NCBI GenBank assembly: GCA_964649195.1
Contig: CAZYPK010000011.1
Location: 1 to 64,000 of the forward strand
Source: JTS-RE9 sp964649195
GTDB lineage: Bacteria > Planctomycetota > Phycisphaerae > Phycisphaerales > Phycisphaeraceae
Reading direction: 5' to 3'
DNA length: 64,000 nt
How positions within the stretch are numbered: position 1 is the stretch's first letter; every line of letters begins with the position of its first letter. Below the pieces are notes generated by a model that saw only the letters and a program-made list of their open reading frames with translations, had not been told where the DNA came from and made no database searches. Shown here piece by piece: positions 34,966 to 43,630 of this stretch. A program made the position numbers and the translations under genes.

Positions 34966-35058
34966 ATGGACGACCGCCCCGACACCGCCATCACCCGGTT
35001 CTTCAAGGCCGGCCGGCAGGATGAATATCTGTTTTGCGTGCTGAAAGCGGGAGTTTAG
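34966..35058 (+). CDS. Possible 30-residue ORF between SNF2 and the primase-nuclease gene
   Basis: ATG at 34966 preceded by GGAGG (34955-34959) at 6 nt. It encodes 30 residues (MDDRPDTAITRFFKAG...) and stops 3 bp inside the 3' end of the convergent primase-nuclease gene. No family recognised. It could be a real small protein or the left-over start of a deleted gene. Confidence 0.3.
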   Translation: MDDRPDTAITRFFKAGRQDEYLFCVLKAGV

Positions 35059-35903
35059 ATGCGTCGGCCTTGATTTGCGTCGGAGACAGGCCGCCGAGAC
35101 AGTGCGCGGAGGATCGTGTCGAGCACGGTGTCGAGTTGCTTGCCGACATCCTCGGCCAGGAACCGCAGCACGAAGTGGCCGTGTTCCTGCAGGAGCATGT
35201 CTTTTCGGCGGTCGCGGCGATAGGCTTGAGGATCGTTGAGGTGTTGGGCGCCGTCCAGTTCGATGGCGAGGCGCGCTTCAGAGCAGAGCAGATCGAACCC
35301 GCCTTGCGGAAGCGTGTCCTGATTGGGAAAGAATCGGTCGTAGGAATCCAGCCCGATGCCGGGCTGCCGATCCATCGTTTCGGTCAACAGGTGCGCGCCG
35401 AGTTTGCGGGCCAGCGCGGCGGGAATCGCCTCATCGAAAAACAGCCATAGATGGCCGCCGTTTCCGCTGCGCGATCGCTCCAGCGCCGCCGGCAGGCCGA
35501 GTCGGCGACACGTTTCCAGCACCGCCAGAGCATCCTCCCGCCAGTGTTGCTTGTCCAGGTCGATCGCCAGGAAGAAGCATGTTTCATCGCGCAAGAGCGG
35601 GTAAACGCCCATCACAAAGTCGCGCCCCGCATCATCCCGGCCCGACAGATGCCGGCGGACGGCATCATCGGTCACGGGCAGAAACCGTTGGTGCGGACAG
35701 GCGGCGCATTTGATCCGGGGCTTGTCGCACACGCCGCGAACCCACTCGTTGCCGCACGCGGGCGCATAGCCCGACCTGCCCGTGCGGAGATTCTCGAACC
35801 GGCGGGCGTACACATCGTCGCGCCCGCGAAAGAGCGCGCGAAACAGGGCGACTTTGGCCCCAGACGATGAGAGTCGATCGACAGGCGGAGGTTGACGGTT
35901 CAT
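35055..35903 (-). CDS. Archaeo-eukaryotic primase (TOTE-type) fused to DUF559 PD-(D/E)xK nuclease
   Basis: 282 residues. Residues ~18-205 match the AEP primase domain of TOTE-type conflict systems: LFRGRDDVYARRFEN, a four-Cys zinc knuckle (PACGNEWVRGVCDK...KCAACPHQRF), the DxD metal motif LAIDLDK, the SxH motif RSRSGNGGHLW, and SYDRFFPNQDTLP. Directly after LPQGGF the protein switches to FDLLCSEARLAIELDGAQHL, the catalytic hairpin of DUF559 (Vsr-like) endonucleases, ending in LRFLAEDV and LDTVLDTILRAL. The join is abrupt and the usual N-terminal strand of DUF559 is missing. So it is either a true two-domain effector or a deletion fusion. The start overlaps an 11-codon leader ORF. Confidence 0.8.
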   Translation of the reverse strand: MNRQPPPVDRLSSSGAKVALFRALFRGRDDVYARRFENLRTGRSGYAPACGNEWVRGVCDKPRIKCAACPHQRFLPVTDDAVRRHLSGRDDAGRDFVMGVYPLLRDETCFFLAIDLDKQHWREDALAVLETCRRLGLPAALERSRSGNGGHLWLFFDEAIPAALARKLGAHLLTETMDRQPGIGLDSYDRFFPNQDTLPQGGFDLLCSEARLAIELDGAQHLNDPQAYRRDRRKDMLLQEHGHFVLRFLAEDVGKQLDTVLDTILRALSRRPVSDANQGRRI

Positions 35904-35935
35904 CGGCGATCACCGTAAAACTTCCAATCAGCCAT
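35900..35935 (-). CDS. Possible 11-codon leader peptide before the primase-nuclease gene
   Basis: AGGAG 6 nt before an ATG opens MADWKFYGDRR, whose TGA overlaps the ATG of the primase-nuclease gene (ATGA). The peptide resembles the start of many AAA ATPases (DWKFYGR...). So it may be the stub of a deleted gene that now serves for translational coupling. Confidence 0.45.
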   Translation of the reverse strand: MADWKFYGDRR

Positions 35936-35947
35936 GCCAGTCTCCTG

Positions 35948-35966
35948 AGATAAAGCCACTTTATCT
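35948..35966 (-). promoter_or_regulatory. Perfect palindrome, likely operator of the primase-nuclease gene
   Basis: AGATAAAG, spacer CCA, CTTTATCT: perfect 8-bp arms in an AT-rich stretch 45 bp upstream of the primase-nuclease start and 13 bp upstream of the leader ATG. The position suits a repressor site over the promoter or 5' leader. The binding protein is unknown. Confidence 0.65.
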
Positions 35967-36020
35967 TAATCGCTATTGCACGGCAAGTTATTTTTGTTGA
36001 GGGTGTTACAGCGAACAGGG

Positions 36021-36070
36021 GATTGCTACGCCGCAAGCGGCTTGGATGCGGGGGTGGGGTATCCAGGAGT
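36021..36070. repeat. D-type repeat copy
   Basis: GATTGCTACGCCGCAAGCGG, then CTTGGATGCGGGGGTGG and ATCCAGGAGTTTC. A diverged copy of the element at 15635 and 47776, at the outer edge of the island. Confidence 0.7.
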
Positions 36071-36089
36071 TTCTGTTGTACGGAAATCG

Positions 36090-36122
36090 CCCTTCGGCCT
36101 TGCGGCCAAAGGGATTTTTTTT
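36090..36122 (+). terminator. Rho-independent-type hairpin with T-tract
   Basis: CCCTTCGGCC, loop TTGC, GGCCAAAGGG (one mismatch), followed by ATTTTTTTTCTT. On the plus strand this is a good terminator shape, yet no plus-strand gene precedes it. It may be left over from a lost gene, or act as a bidirectional block behind the minus-strand decarboxylase. Confidence 0.6.
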
Positions 36123-36152
36123 CTTGCGCCGAGGGATTGGCGGGCCTCCACG

Positions 36153-37679
36153 TCAGGCTCCGGTGAGCAGTCGAGCGCCTTCTTCGCGCAGTCCGTTCAT
36201 CAGTCCGCGCAGATGTTCCGCCGTGGTCAGCGGGTTCATCACCACCGCGCGCAGGGTGCCGTGGCCGTTCCATTTTCCGGGCACGATGTAGTGGCGGCCG
36301 GACTCGATCAGCCGGCGGCGAAGCTCCAACTGGAACAGGCCGATGCGCTGCGGGGAGGCGTCGCGCAGCGCCGGGGGCAGGTGGCGGAACATCTGGATGT
36401 TGCACATCGGCTCGTGCAGCGGCGCGAAGTCATCCGCCTCGCTGAGCAGTTGGTGGAACTGCCGGGCCATGTCGAAGGTCGTCTCCACGATGTCGCTGAA
36501 GAGTCTGCGCCCGTGCAGGCACCAGGCGCCCCACAGGCCGAATGCGGCGGCGCGTTTCGTGCATTCGACGGTCTTGAGGCCGCTGTCGTAGTCGGCGAGA
36601 TTCGGGGCGGTGGGATCGTAGAGGTACGGGGCGTCCTGCTCGAAGGCGCAATAGCGGTGGGCGGCTTCGCGGTAAAAAATGAAGGTACACAGGGCCGGCA
36701 CGTGCATCATTTTGTGGGCATCCCAGACCACGCTGTCGGCCTGTTCGATGCCTGCGAGGAGGCGCTTAAACCGATTGCTCAAACATGCCGCTCCGCCATG
36801 AGCGGCATCGACGTGCAGCCAGACGGCGTGGCGCCGGCAGATGGCTGCGATCTCTTGCAGGGGATCGAAGGCCCCGGTGCGGGTGGAGCAGGCGGCGGCG
36901 ACGACCGCGATGATCGGTCGTCCCTCTCGGCGCAATGCGGCAAGCCGGCGATCGAGATCGGCGGGGACCATTCGGCAGCGGTCATCGGTCTGAACCTTGA
37001 CGACATGATCCGTGCCGATGCCCAACATGCCGGCGGCCCGGGCGACGCAGTAATGCGTTTCATCGTGGGCGACCAGCGCGGGAGGCGGCGAGGAGGATGC
37101 GATCCCTTTTCGCCAGGCATCTTTCATCGCCACGTTGCGGGCGGTGAGCAGCGCGGTGAGGTTCGCCAGCGAGCCGCCGGAGGTGATGACGCCTGCGAAC
37201 TTGCCGGGGGCGAAGCCCAGCGCCTCGCCGAGCGTCTGCACCATGGCGTCTTCGGCGGCGCTGGCCCACGGCCCCATCTCGTAGATGGCCATGCCCTGGT
37301 TGGTCACGGAGGAGACGGCTTCGAAGAGTGCCGCGGTGGGCAGCGGCGGCGCGACCTGATGGCCGATGTAGCGAGGATCGTGCAGCGTCTGGCCGCGCGA
37401 AATCGTGAGTTCCACCAGGTGCGCGATCTCGCGCAAAAACGCGGCTTCATCGCGCAGCGGAGAATGAGCGGCGGTCACGTTCAGCATCGCCCGGGCCTGA
37501 TCGCAGATCGTCTGCGGATCGCTCCAGTTGAGCACGCTGCCGCGCGAAGCCTGCGCCGCGGCGAGATGGGCGCCGAGCAGGCCGATCACCTGCCGGCCGG
37601 CGGCGGCGAAGCGGTCCGCATCGTAGGCCGACCGTATGCGTTGCTGCGCATCGGAACAGATGGCGCGGGGTTCGTTCAT
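36153..37679 (-). CDS. PLP-dependent group II amino acid decarboxylase-like protein
   Basis: 508 residues. The PLP Lys is in VVWDAHKMMHVP. The cofactor site is formed by TSGGSLANLTAL (phosphate loop), AHDETHYCVARAAGMLG (stacking His) and WLHVDAAHGGA (Asp). The family covers glutamate, 2,4-diaminobutyrate, aromatic amino acid and sulfinoalanine decarboxylases; the substrate is not decidable by eye. Start at the ATG at 37679 (MNEPRAICSD); the longer frame to 37736 has no conserved residues. Confidence 0.88.
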   Translation of the reverse strand: MNEPRAICSDAQQRIRSAYDADRFAAAGRQVIGLLGAHLAAAQASRGSVLNWSDPQTICDQARAMLNVTAAHSPLRDEAAFLREIAHLVELTISRGQTLHDPRYIGHQVAPPLPTAALFEAVSSVTNQGMAIYEMGPWASAAEDAMVQTLGEALGFAPGKFAGVITSGGSLANLTALLTARNVAMKDAWRKGIASSSPPPALVAHDETHYCVARAAGMLGIGTDHVVKVQTDDRCRMVPADLDRRLAALRREGRPIIAVVAAACSTRTGAFDPLQEIAAICRRHAVWLHVDAAHGGAACLSNRFKRLLAGIEQADSVVWDAHKMMHVPALCTFIFYREAAHRYCAFEQDAPYLYDPTAPNLADYDSGLKTVECTKRAAAFGLWGAWCLHGRRLFSDIVETTFDMARQFHQLLSEADDFAPLHEPMCNIQMFRHLPPALRDASPQRIGLFQLELRRRLIESGRHYIVPGKWNGHGTLRAVVMNPLTTAEHLRGLMNGLREEGARLLTGA

Positions 37680-37842
37680 GGTGCATCCGCTTTCCGGGAA
37701 CCATCCAATACTCCGTTCGCCAAGGCGAACGGCCAAATGCGCCGGGATTGTAGATGATGAAACAGCATTCGCGGAATGTTCGTTATGATCTGGCCTTGAC
37801 GCGGGGTCATCCGGGGGTTATCCGGGGGGCATCGATGGACCG

Positions 37843-40347
37843 ATGGCATTCCGGCAGGCTGCGCGGCATTGCATCATGACGATCAAACCGATTACCCGAA
37901 TCACACCCGTGCCCCGTTCGATCTACGCCCGGCTTGGATCGCCGATTGTCATTTCGCTGCTGCTGCTGCTGCCATGGGTCTTGTGGGGCGCGATGAAGTC
38001 GGCCCAGGGCAACAACAACAACATTCGCCAGTGGCTGCCTGATGATCTGGCCCAGACGGCGATGTACGACCGCTTCCGGGCGAGCTTCGGCGCCGACGAG
38101 TTCGCCATCGTTTCCTGGCTCAACGCCTCGCTTGACGATGTGAGGCTCGATCAGTTCGCCATCGCCATCATGCGTTACACCACGGCCCACGGCCAGGATC
38201 ATCGGCCATCGCTTCTTCAACGTGTTGCAGCCCGCATCGATTCGATCTTCTCGGTCCAGGCGCCCGGCCCGCCGCAGGCCAGCGAGAAACTGTTCAGCGA
38301 GGCGATCAGCGGCAGGCAGGCGGTGCGGCAACTGCTGGACGCCCCCTTTGATCAGAAGCTTTCGCGCGACCAGGCGCTGAACCGGTTGCAGGGCATCCTG
38401 GTGGGGAAGGATCGCAGCACGAGCTGCGTGCTGCTGCGTCTGACGGACGCGGGCAACCGTGATCGCGTGGCCACGCTGCGGGCGATTCTGCACGCGACCG
38501 ATCAGATGGGGTTGCCGCGCGAGGAGGTCCGCATCGGCGGCGAGGTGGTGTTCAATGCGATGATCGATGTGGAGAGCCTGGCGGCCATCGATCAACTGGC
38601 CGGATTGTCGGGCCTGGCGGCGATTCTGCTCGCCTTTCTGTCGCTGCGATCAATCCGCCTGACCATCATGGTGTTCATCACCGCGCTCTACACGGCGGGC
38701 TTCGCCTATGCGACGGTTCACTACACGGGCGCCCAGATGAATCTCGTGCTGGTGGTGATGCCCGTGCTGGTGTATGTCACCTCGATCGCCGGCTGCATTC
38801 ACCTGACCAACTACTACAAGGACGCGGTGCGCCATCATGGCCTGTCCGGCGCGCCGATCCGCGCCATTCGCGCGGCCTGGCTGCCTTGCACGCTGGCGGC
38901 GGCGACGACATCGGTGGGGCTGATGTCGCTGGCGGTGAGCCACATTCAGCCGGTGCGCGACTTCGGCCTGTTCGGCGCCTGGGGGGTGCTCTCCTCGCTG
39001 CTGTTCCTGTTTCTGCTGCTGCCGGTGATGTTCGAGCGATACCCGCTGCGCAGGCTTGCCGATGTTGATGGCCACCCGCTGCCGCAGACGATGAGCAACG
39101 AACGCAAAACCGCCCGCTGGCTCAGGCGCATGGCGCACGGCATCCTCAAAGCGAGGCGATATCTGCTGACTCTCTTCGCCATCCTTTTTCTCATCGCGGC
39201 GGCGGGCATCATCTTCACCCGGACTTCCGTCAAGGCATCCCGCTTCTTCCCGAAGCAGCACAAGCTGGTCACCGACATGAAATGGCTTGAGGATCACATC
39301 GGTCCCCTGGTGCCCATCGAGATCGTCATCGACTTCGACAACCGCGCCAACAAGCTCAACATGCTCGAGCGCATGGAACTGATCGCCCACGTGCAGCAGA
39401 CGCTCGCCTCCATCAACCATGTCGGCGGCACCATCTCGCCGGCAAGCTGGGCGCCGGCGATGGAACCCCCCGCCCCCGGACGCGATGCAGGCAACCCATC
39501 GGCCACCGATCCCCCCCGCCGCAACCCCTTTGCACTGGTCGGCGAAGTGCGACGCAAGCTGATCAACGCCGGCCTGGAATCCAATCGGCAGTTCTTCGTC
39601 GATCAGCATTACCTCAGCGCCGGGACGAAGGATGACGATCCCGCAACCTCCGAGCGATGGCGCATCACCGGCCGCTTTGAAGCGTTCAACGAGCTGGCTT
39701 ACGACCAGGTGATCGAGGAGGTTGAGGCCCGCATCACCGGCCACCTTGCCGCGCTGCCTGCCGCGTTGAAGGCCGGGGTCACCGCCGATTTCACGGGGGC
39801 CGTTCCGCTGGTTCATGCGGCGCAGCAGGAATTGCTCCACGGCCTGTTCCACAGTTTTATCATGGCGTTCGTCCTCATCTGCACCACCCTGTCGATCCTG
39901 CTTCGCGGCGTGCGGGCCGGGCTGATCGCCATGCTGCCCAACATTTTTCCGGCGATCATCATCTTCGGCTTCATGGGCTGGTTCGGCTTCATGGTCGATG
40001 TGGGCGCGATGCTCACCGCCAGCGTGGCGATGGGCATTGCCGTGGATGGCACGCTTCACTACCTGACGTGGTTCCGTCGCGCCTTGTCGCAGGGCATGAC
40101 CAAGAATCAGGCGCTGGCGGACGCCTACGCCCGCTGCGCCGGGGCGCTGATTCAGACCACCGCCATCACGGCGCTGAGCATGCTCGTGTTCTTCAGCACC
40201 ACGTTCCAGCCCGTGGCGCAGTTCGGCCTGCTGATGTGCCTGATGCTGGTGGCGGCATTCATCGGCACGATGCTGCTGCTGCCGGCGGTCCTGGCCACCC
40301 GCATCGGCAACCTGTTCGTCCCCGCACAGGCCGATGGTGCGACGTGA
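37843..40347 (+). CDS. RND/MMPL-family exporter
   Basis: 834 residues with a duplicated layout of six membrane spans each. The first span is PIVISLLLLLPWVLWG, then a periplasmic loop, then a cluster of five spans ending near residue 400. The second half starts at YLLTLFAILFLIAAAGIIF and repeats the plan. The RND signature is clear in ASVAMGIAVDGTLHYLTWF near residue 735. It belongs to the large predicted-exporter group (hydrophobe/lipid transport) and lacks a membrane-fusion partner here. An ATG at 37876 is an alternative start; neither has a strong ribosome site. Confidence 0.87.
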   Translation: MAFRQAARHCIMTIKPITRITPVPRSIYARLGSPIVISLLLLLPWVLWGAMKSAQGNNNNIRQWLPDDLAQTAMYDRFRASFGADEFAIVSWLNASLDDVRLDQFAIAIMRYTTAHGQDHRPSLLQRVAARIDSIFSVQAPGPPQASEKLFSEAISGRQAVRQLLDAPFDQKLSRDQALNRLQGILVGKDRSTSCVLLRLTDAGNRDRVATLRAILHATDQMGLPREEVRIGGEVVFNAMIDVESLAAIDQLAGLSGLAAILLAFLSLRSIRLTIMVFITALYTAGFAYATVHYTGAQMNLVLVVMPVLVYVTSIAGCIHLTNYYKDAVRHHGLSGAPIRAIRAAWLPCTLAAATTSVGLMSLAVSHIQPVRDFGLFGAWGVLSSLLFLFLLLPVMFERYPLRRLADVDGHPLPQTMSNERKTARWLRRMAHGILKARRYLLTLFAILFLIAAAGIIFTRTSVKASRFFPKQHKLVTDMKWLEDHIGPLVPIEIVIDFDNRANKLNMLERMELIAHVQQTLASINHVGGTISPASWAPAMEPPAPGRDAGNPSATDPPRRNPFALVGEVRRKLINAGLESNRQFFVDQHYLSAGTKDDDPATSERWRITGRFEAFNELAYDQVIEEVEARITGHLAALPAALKAGVTADFTGAVPLVHAAQQELLHGLFHSFIMAFVLICTTLSILLRGVRAGLIAMLPNIFPAIIIFGFMGWFGFMVDVGAMLTASVAMGIAVDGTLHYLTWFRRALSQGMTKNQALADAYARCAGALIQTTAITALSMLVFFSTTFQPVAQFGLLMCLMLVAAFIGTMLLLPAVLATRIGNLFVPAQADGAT

Positions 40348-40392
40348 AGCCCCGCCCGGAGTTTGAGAGGTTTGGGGTGATGCGCAAGAAAA

Positions 40393-40415
40393 AACCCCGC
40401 CTCGACAGCGGGGTT
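40393..40415 (-). terminator. Rho-independent terminator (minus strand)
   Basis: On the minus strand AACCCCGC, a 7-nt loop, GCGGGGTT, then a T-tract (complement of A at 40389-40394). It serves the PEP-CTERM gene upstream on that strand, with element B2 between them, and also lies 45 bp past the exporter stop. Confidence 0.7.
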
Positions 40416-40423
40416 GCTTGCAA

Positions 40424-40606
40424 TCTGAGTTTCGCTTAAGCCCCACCCGGAAGGGCGCGGGCCAGGGGGTGACCGATGAACATTTTGTCGACGGTTTTAA
40501 TGGAAGCGAATCTGATTGGGAAATCGGGTTTTTGTTCGTGAACACGCTGTGGATCGGTCGCCCTCTGGCCCGCGCCCTTCCGGGCGGGGCTTATCCAAAA
40601 CTCAGG
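40424..40606. repeat. Dispersed inverted-repeat element, copy B2
   Basis: 183 bp. Left end CTGAGTTTCGCTTAAG then CCCCACCCGG; right end CCGGGCGGGGCTTATCC then AAAACTCAG, inverted copies of each other. The core differs from B1. It ends 24 bp before the PEP-CTERM stop. Confidence 0.85.
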
Positions 40607-40629
40607 TTTGCAGGTTGTTGTTCCGTGTT

Positions 40630-41883
40630 TCACACCACCCGGCGGCGGCGAATCATCAGGCCGGCCAGGCTCAGCAGCCCCAGCGAAACGGTCGCGGGTT
40701 CCGGGATGTTCACCTGGAAGACGCCGACGTTGTCGATGGCTGCGCCGAAGAAGCCGTTGATCTTCGACAGACCGGTGAAGGAGATGGTGGTGCTGGCGCC
40801 GGTGGCCGTGAAGCGATGGGTTTCGTTGAGCCATGCGCCGATGGTCAGATTGGCGGTGTTGCCGATCAACAGGTTGACCGGGCCGTTGCCCACGTCGTAC
40901 GACAATTCCCAGGGGGTGGTCACGCTGCCGCTGCCCAGAGCGGTGTAGTCGAAGACCAAGTCGTATTCGAGGCCGGGCGTGGTGGCGATGGTCTGGCTGA
41001 TGGTGGCGTCGTTGTTAGGGAACGTGCTGAGATTGGATTCGAGCGACAGCCACTGCTCGCCATCGGAGGCGATCGTGCTGAAGGCGCCTCGAACGAGCGT
41101 GACTTCACCGTTGATGACCCAGTTGGCATCGAACGGGCTGCCGGTGGTGAAGGTCTGGTTTGCCGATGCTGCCACCGGCGTCTCAAAGCTGCCGTTCTGG
41201 ATGAGGTTGATGCGCGGCACGGCGGCTGAGGCGGAGGCGATGCCGGCGACATCGAGTTCACGATAGACCGTGCCGGGGTTGGAGTTGTTGCCGACGAAGC
41301 CGGGGTAGATCAGGTTGAAGCGGACGCGATCCACGTTGTCCGCCAGCACGCCGGTGGTGTCGGTGATGTTGATATGCGTGCTTGAATCGACGGCGCTGCT
41401 GGCGCTGAAAGGGGCGTTGGTGAAGGTGCCCAGCGAGCGGAAGGTCGGATCGCCGACGCTGCTGACGAGCACCTCATACTGCTGGTTGGCCTGGGTGATG
41501 TTGACCCCGGCCCAGCCCGCGATGGTGTTGATCGACTGGATCGTGTAGCCGTTGGTGTTGACGGCGGTGTTCAGGTTGAAGGTGACGGAAGCCGGCGTCT
41601 CGGTGTTGCGATAGAACGTGGAGACCGTGGTGTTGGTCGCAGCGGTGCCGTTGTTGAGGCCGGGGAAACCGAAGTTGGGCGTCCGCGTGGTGGTGACGCT
41701 GCCGAGCGTGGACTGACCGGTGTTGACCAGATCGGTGGCGCTGGCCAAGGCGTCGAAAAACGTCGCGCTGCCCGCATTGGAATCGAGCAGCACCGACGGC
41801 ACCGCCGTGGCGAATTGCGGTTGGCCGACCGCGATCAGCGCGGAAAAGCCGACGGTCATGGCGAAAGGGATGCGACGGGTCAT
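40630..41883 (-). CDS. PEP-CTERM sorting-domain surface protein
   Basis: 417 residues. N-terminal signal peptide (FAMTVGFSALIAVGQPQFATA), a beta-rich Thr/Asn/Ser-heavy body, and a C-terminal sorting tag IPEPATVSLGLLSLAGLM followed by RRRR. The tag is recognised by exosortase (EpsH-type), which is not in the window. A jelly-roll-like segment from ~residue 250 (NLIQNGSFETPVA...) resembles carbohydrate-binding or DUF642-like domains. The ATG at 41883 has AAGGA 7 nt upstream. Confidence 0.9.
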   Translation of the reverse strand: MTRRIPFAMTVGFSALIAVGQPQFATAVPSVLLDSNAGSATFFDALASATDLVNTGQSTLGSVTTTRTPNFGFPGLNNGTAATNTTVSTFYRNTETPASVTFNLNTAVNTNGYTIQSINTIAGWAGVNITQANQQYEVLVSSVGDPTFRSLGTFTNAPFSASSAVDSSTHINITDTTGVLADNVDRVRFNLIYPGFVGNNSNPGTVYRELDVAGIASASAAVPRINLIQNGSFETPVAASANQTFTTGSPFDANWVINGEVTLVRGAFSTIASDGEQWLSLESNLSTFPNNDATISQTIATTPGLEYDLVFDYTALGSGSVTTPWELSYDVGNGPVNLLIGNTANLTIGAWLNETHRFTATGASTTISFTGLSKINGFFGAAIDNVGVFQVNIPEPATVSLGLLSLAGLMIRRRRVV

Positions 41884-42044
41884 GGAGGGTTCCTTCTCTT
41901 GCCGGAAATTCAAGGGATTGATGGATGCACAGTTCACGGTGAAGCTGCGTCATTCACAAGTCCGAGCGATTCATTGTACCACATCAATGGGAAAATCCAA
42001 CAAAAATGTGCGGCGCCATTACCCCTGAGTCAGGGCCGGCGCAT

Positions 42045-42265
42045 ATGGGAGGGCGAAGCTCCTGCTGAGCCGTTCTTCACGAGGCCTCAAAGGCCGAGTG
42101 AAGAAACTTGCGCCTTGCACTGCCGATAGCTGGCAGTCTCTGATAGTCCTCCGCGCGAGTTCTGTTTCCTCAGCCTGCGGACAGGCTTCGTCAACAGACG
42201 GCTCGGCGGGAGCCTCGCCCTCCCGGAGCCTCGCCCTCCCGGAGCCTCGCCCTCTCGGAGCCTCG
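42045..42265. repeat. Inverted-repeat element of the GGGAGGGCGAGGCTCC type
   Basis: The left end GGGAGGGCGAAGCTCCTGCT at 42049 and the right end CGGCTCGGCGGGAGCCTCGC near 42200 are inverted copies, enclosing ~130 bp. The right end continues as a tandem of four CGGAGCCTCGCCCTC units, as at the window start. It fills most of the 409-bp gap between the GGDEF and PEP-CTERM genes; nothing else is seen there. Confidence 0.8.
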
Positions 42266-42292
42266 CCCTCTCGAAGTCATATGCGTTTGCCC

Positions 42293-43612
42293 TCACCCCT
42301 TGCCTGCCTGTTCGGAAGCCCCGAACGTGATGCCGTCCTTGCCCTGCCGTTTGGCTTGCATGGCATTGGCATCGGCGCGGTCGATCAGGTCGTCGGCGGT
42401 CTGGGCGTCCCAGGGGTAGCTGGCCAGGCCGCCGGAGATGGTCAGGGATCCCGGCGCCTCGGTGGTGAGCTTGGGGAAGCGGTGCGTGGCCAGGGCCTTG
42501 CGGAAGCGTTCGACGACGCGGGCGATGTCCGCCGGGTGTCTGCTGTTGGCCCGGCGGGGCGCCTCGGCATCCCAGAAGATCACCGCGAACTCATCGCCAC
42601 CGATGCGGGCCACCACGTCGTTCTCGCGCACCACCGCCTTCATCAGCCTGACCGTCTCGCGCAGAATCTCGTCGCCTGCCTTGTGGCCGTGCCGGTCGTT
42701 GTAGTGCTTGAAGTCATCGACATCGAAGATCAGCAGCGTGACGGCGGTGCGGTCCTGCGCGGCCCGGCCGATGGCCATGCGCAGAAAACGCTGAAAATAC
42801 CGGCGATTCCACGCCTGCGTCAGCTCGTCGCGCATCGCCATGTGCCACAGGTCCTGCCGCTGCCTCTGAAGCAGCAGCCAGCGCGAAAGCCACGCGGCCG
42901 GCTCGGCCAGCAATTGAGCGGTGGCCGGCAACGGCGCGTGGAGTTGACCGAAGACCTGCCCCATGTGCGAGACAGGAACCGCCGCATGATCCGTCGGCAG
43001 CGACGCCGATTCGCCTTCCGCAAGGAAGGCCGCCGACTCGATGCCGCCGTGGGTTGAAATGAAACTCATCGCCTGGGCCAGCACATCGCCGCGCGGATGC
43101 AGCAGTTGGTCCGGCAGCGCGGTATCGAAGGCAGGCGGTGTCGCAACAGGCCCGGCGGCGGAAGGTGAGGCGCGGTCCGGCTCATCGTGCTCATGGGTTT
43201 GCACCACGCCCAGCGAACGCGAAAGATCGGCAGGAGCCGCCGGCTCGGAAAGGCATTCGTCAAAGCCGGCCGCCAGCGCCATGCTCATCCGTTCGCGCTG
43301 CGGCGACTGCGTCACCGCGATCAGCCGCGTGTGCGGCGCCAGCTCATGCAGCGCGGAAGCCGTGGCGTGCAGATCCCCGTTGAGCGAATCGATGGAGCCG
43401 ATGATGGCGTGCGGCGGATCATCGCCGACGCCCAGATCGCCCAGCGCCATCAGGTATCCGGGCAGCGTTCGCGATTCGATGCGATGGGCGGTCTTGTGCA
43501 GCGCCGACTCCAGCCGGGCGGAGAGTCCGTGACCATCATCAATCAGCAGCACCCGCGTCACCGGACGCGAAGCGGCTGCGGGTTGGTTCAGGGATTCGTT
43601 CATGAAAAGCAT
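42293..43612 (-). CDS. GGDEF diguanylate cyclase with a receiver-like N-terminus
   Basis: 439 residues. Residues ~18-130 resemble a response-regulator receiver (TRVLLIDDGHGLSARLESAL), but the phospho-acceptor position is unclear (IIGSIDSLNG), so it may be a pseudo-receiver. The C-terminal GGDEF domain makes c-di-GMP: RDELTQAWNRRYF, DVDDFKHYNDRHGH and RIGGDEFAVIF, with an inhibitory I-site RxxD (REND) five residues before GGDEF. The neighbouring upstream gene ends 18 bp before it, which suggests cotranscription. Confidence 0.9.
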   Translation of the reverse strand: MLFMNESLNQPAAASRPVTRVLLIDDGHGLSARLESALHKTAHRIESRTLPGYLMALGDLGVGDDPPHAIIGSIDSLNGDLHATASALHELAPHTRLIAVTQSPQRERMSMALAAGFDECLSEPAAPADLSRSLGVVQTHEHDEPDRASPSAAGPVATPPAFDTALPDQLLHPRGDVLAQAMSFISTHGGIESAAFLAEGESASLPTDHAAVPVSHMGQVFGQLHAPLPATAQLLAEPAAWLSRWLLLQRQRQDLWHMAMRDELTQAWNRRYFQRFLRMAIGRAAQDRTAVTLLIFDVDDFKHYNDRHGHKAGDEILRETVRLMKAVVRENDVVARIGGDEFAVIFWDAEAPRRANSRHPADIARVVERFRKALATHRFPKLTTEAPGSLTISGGLASYPWDAQTADDLIDRADANAMQAKRQGKDGITFGASEQAGKG

Positions 43613-43630
43613 CCGCTTGAAAGCAACCGG

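Noticed and set aside
36086..36092. Second attachment site copying the tRNA-Val 3' end
   Set aside because: Only ATCGCCC (7 bp) matches; too short to distinguish from chance in GC-rich sequence.
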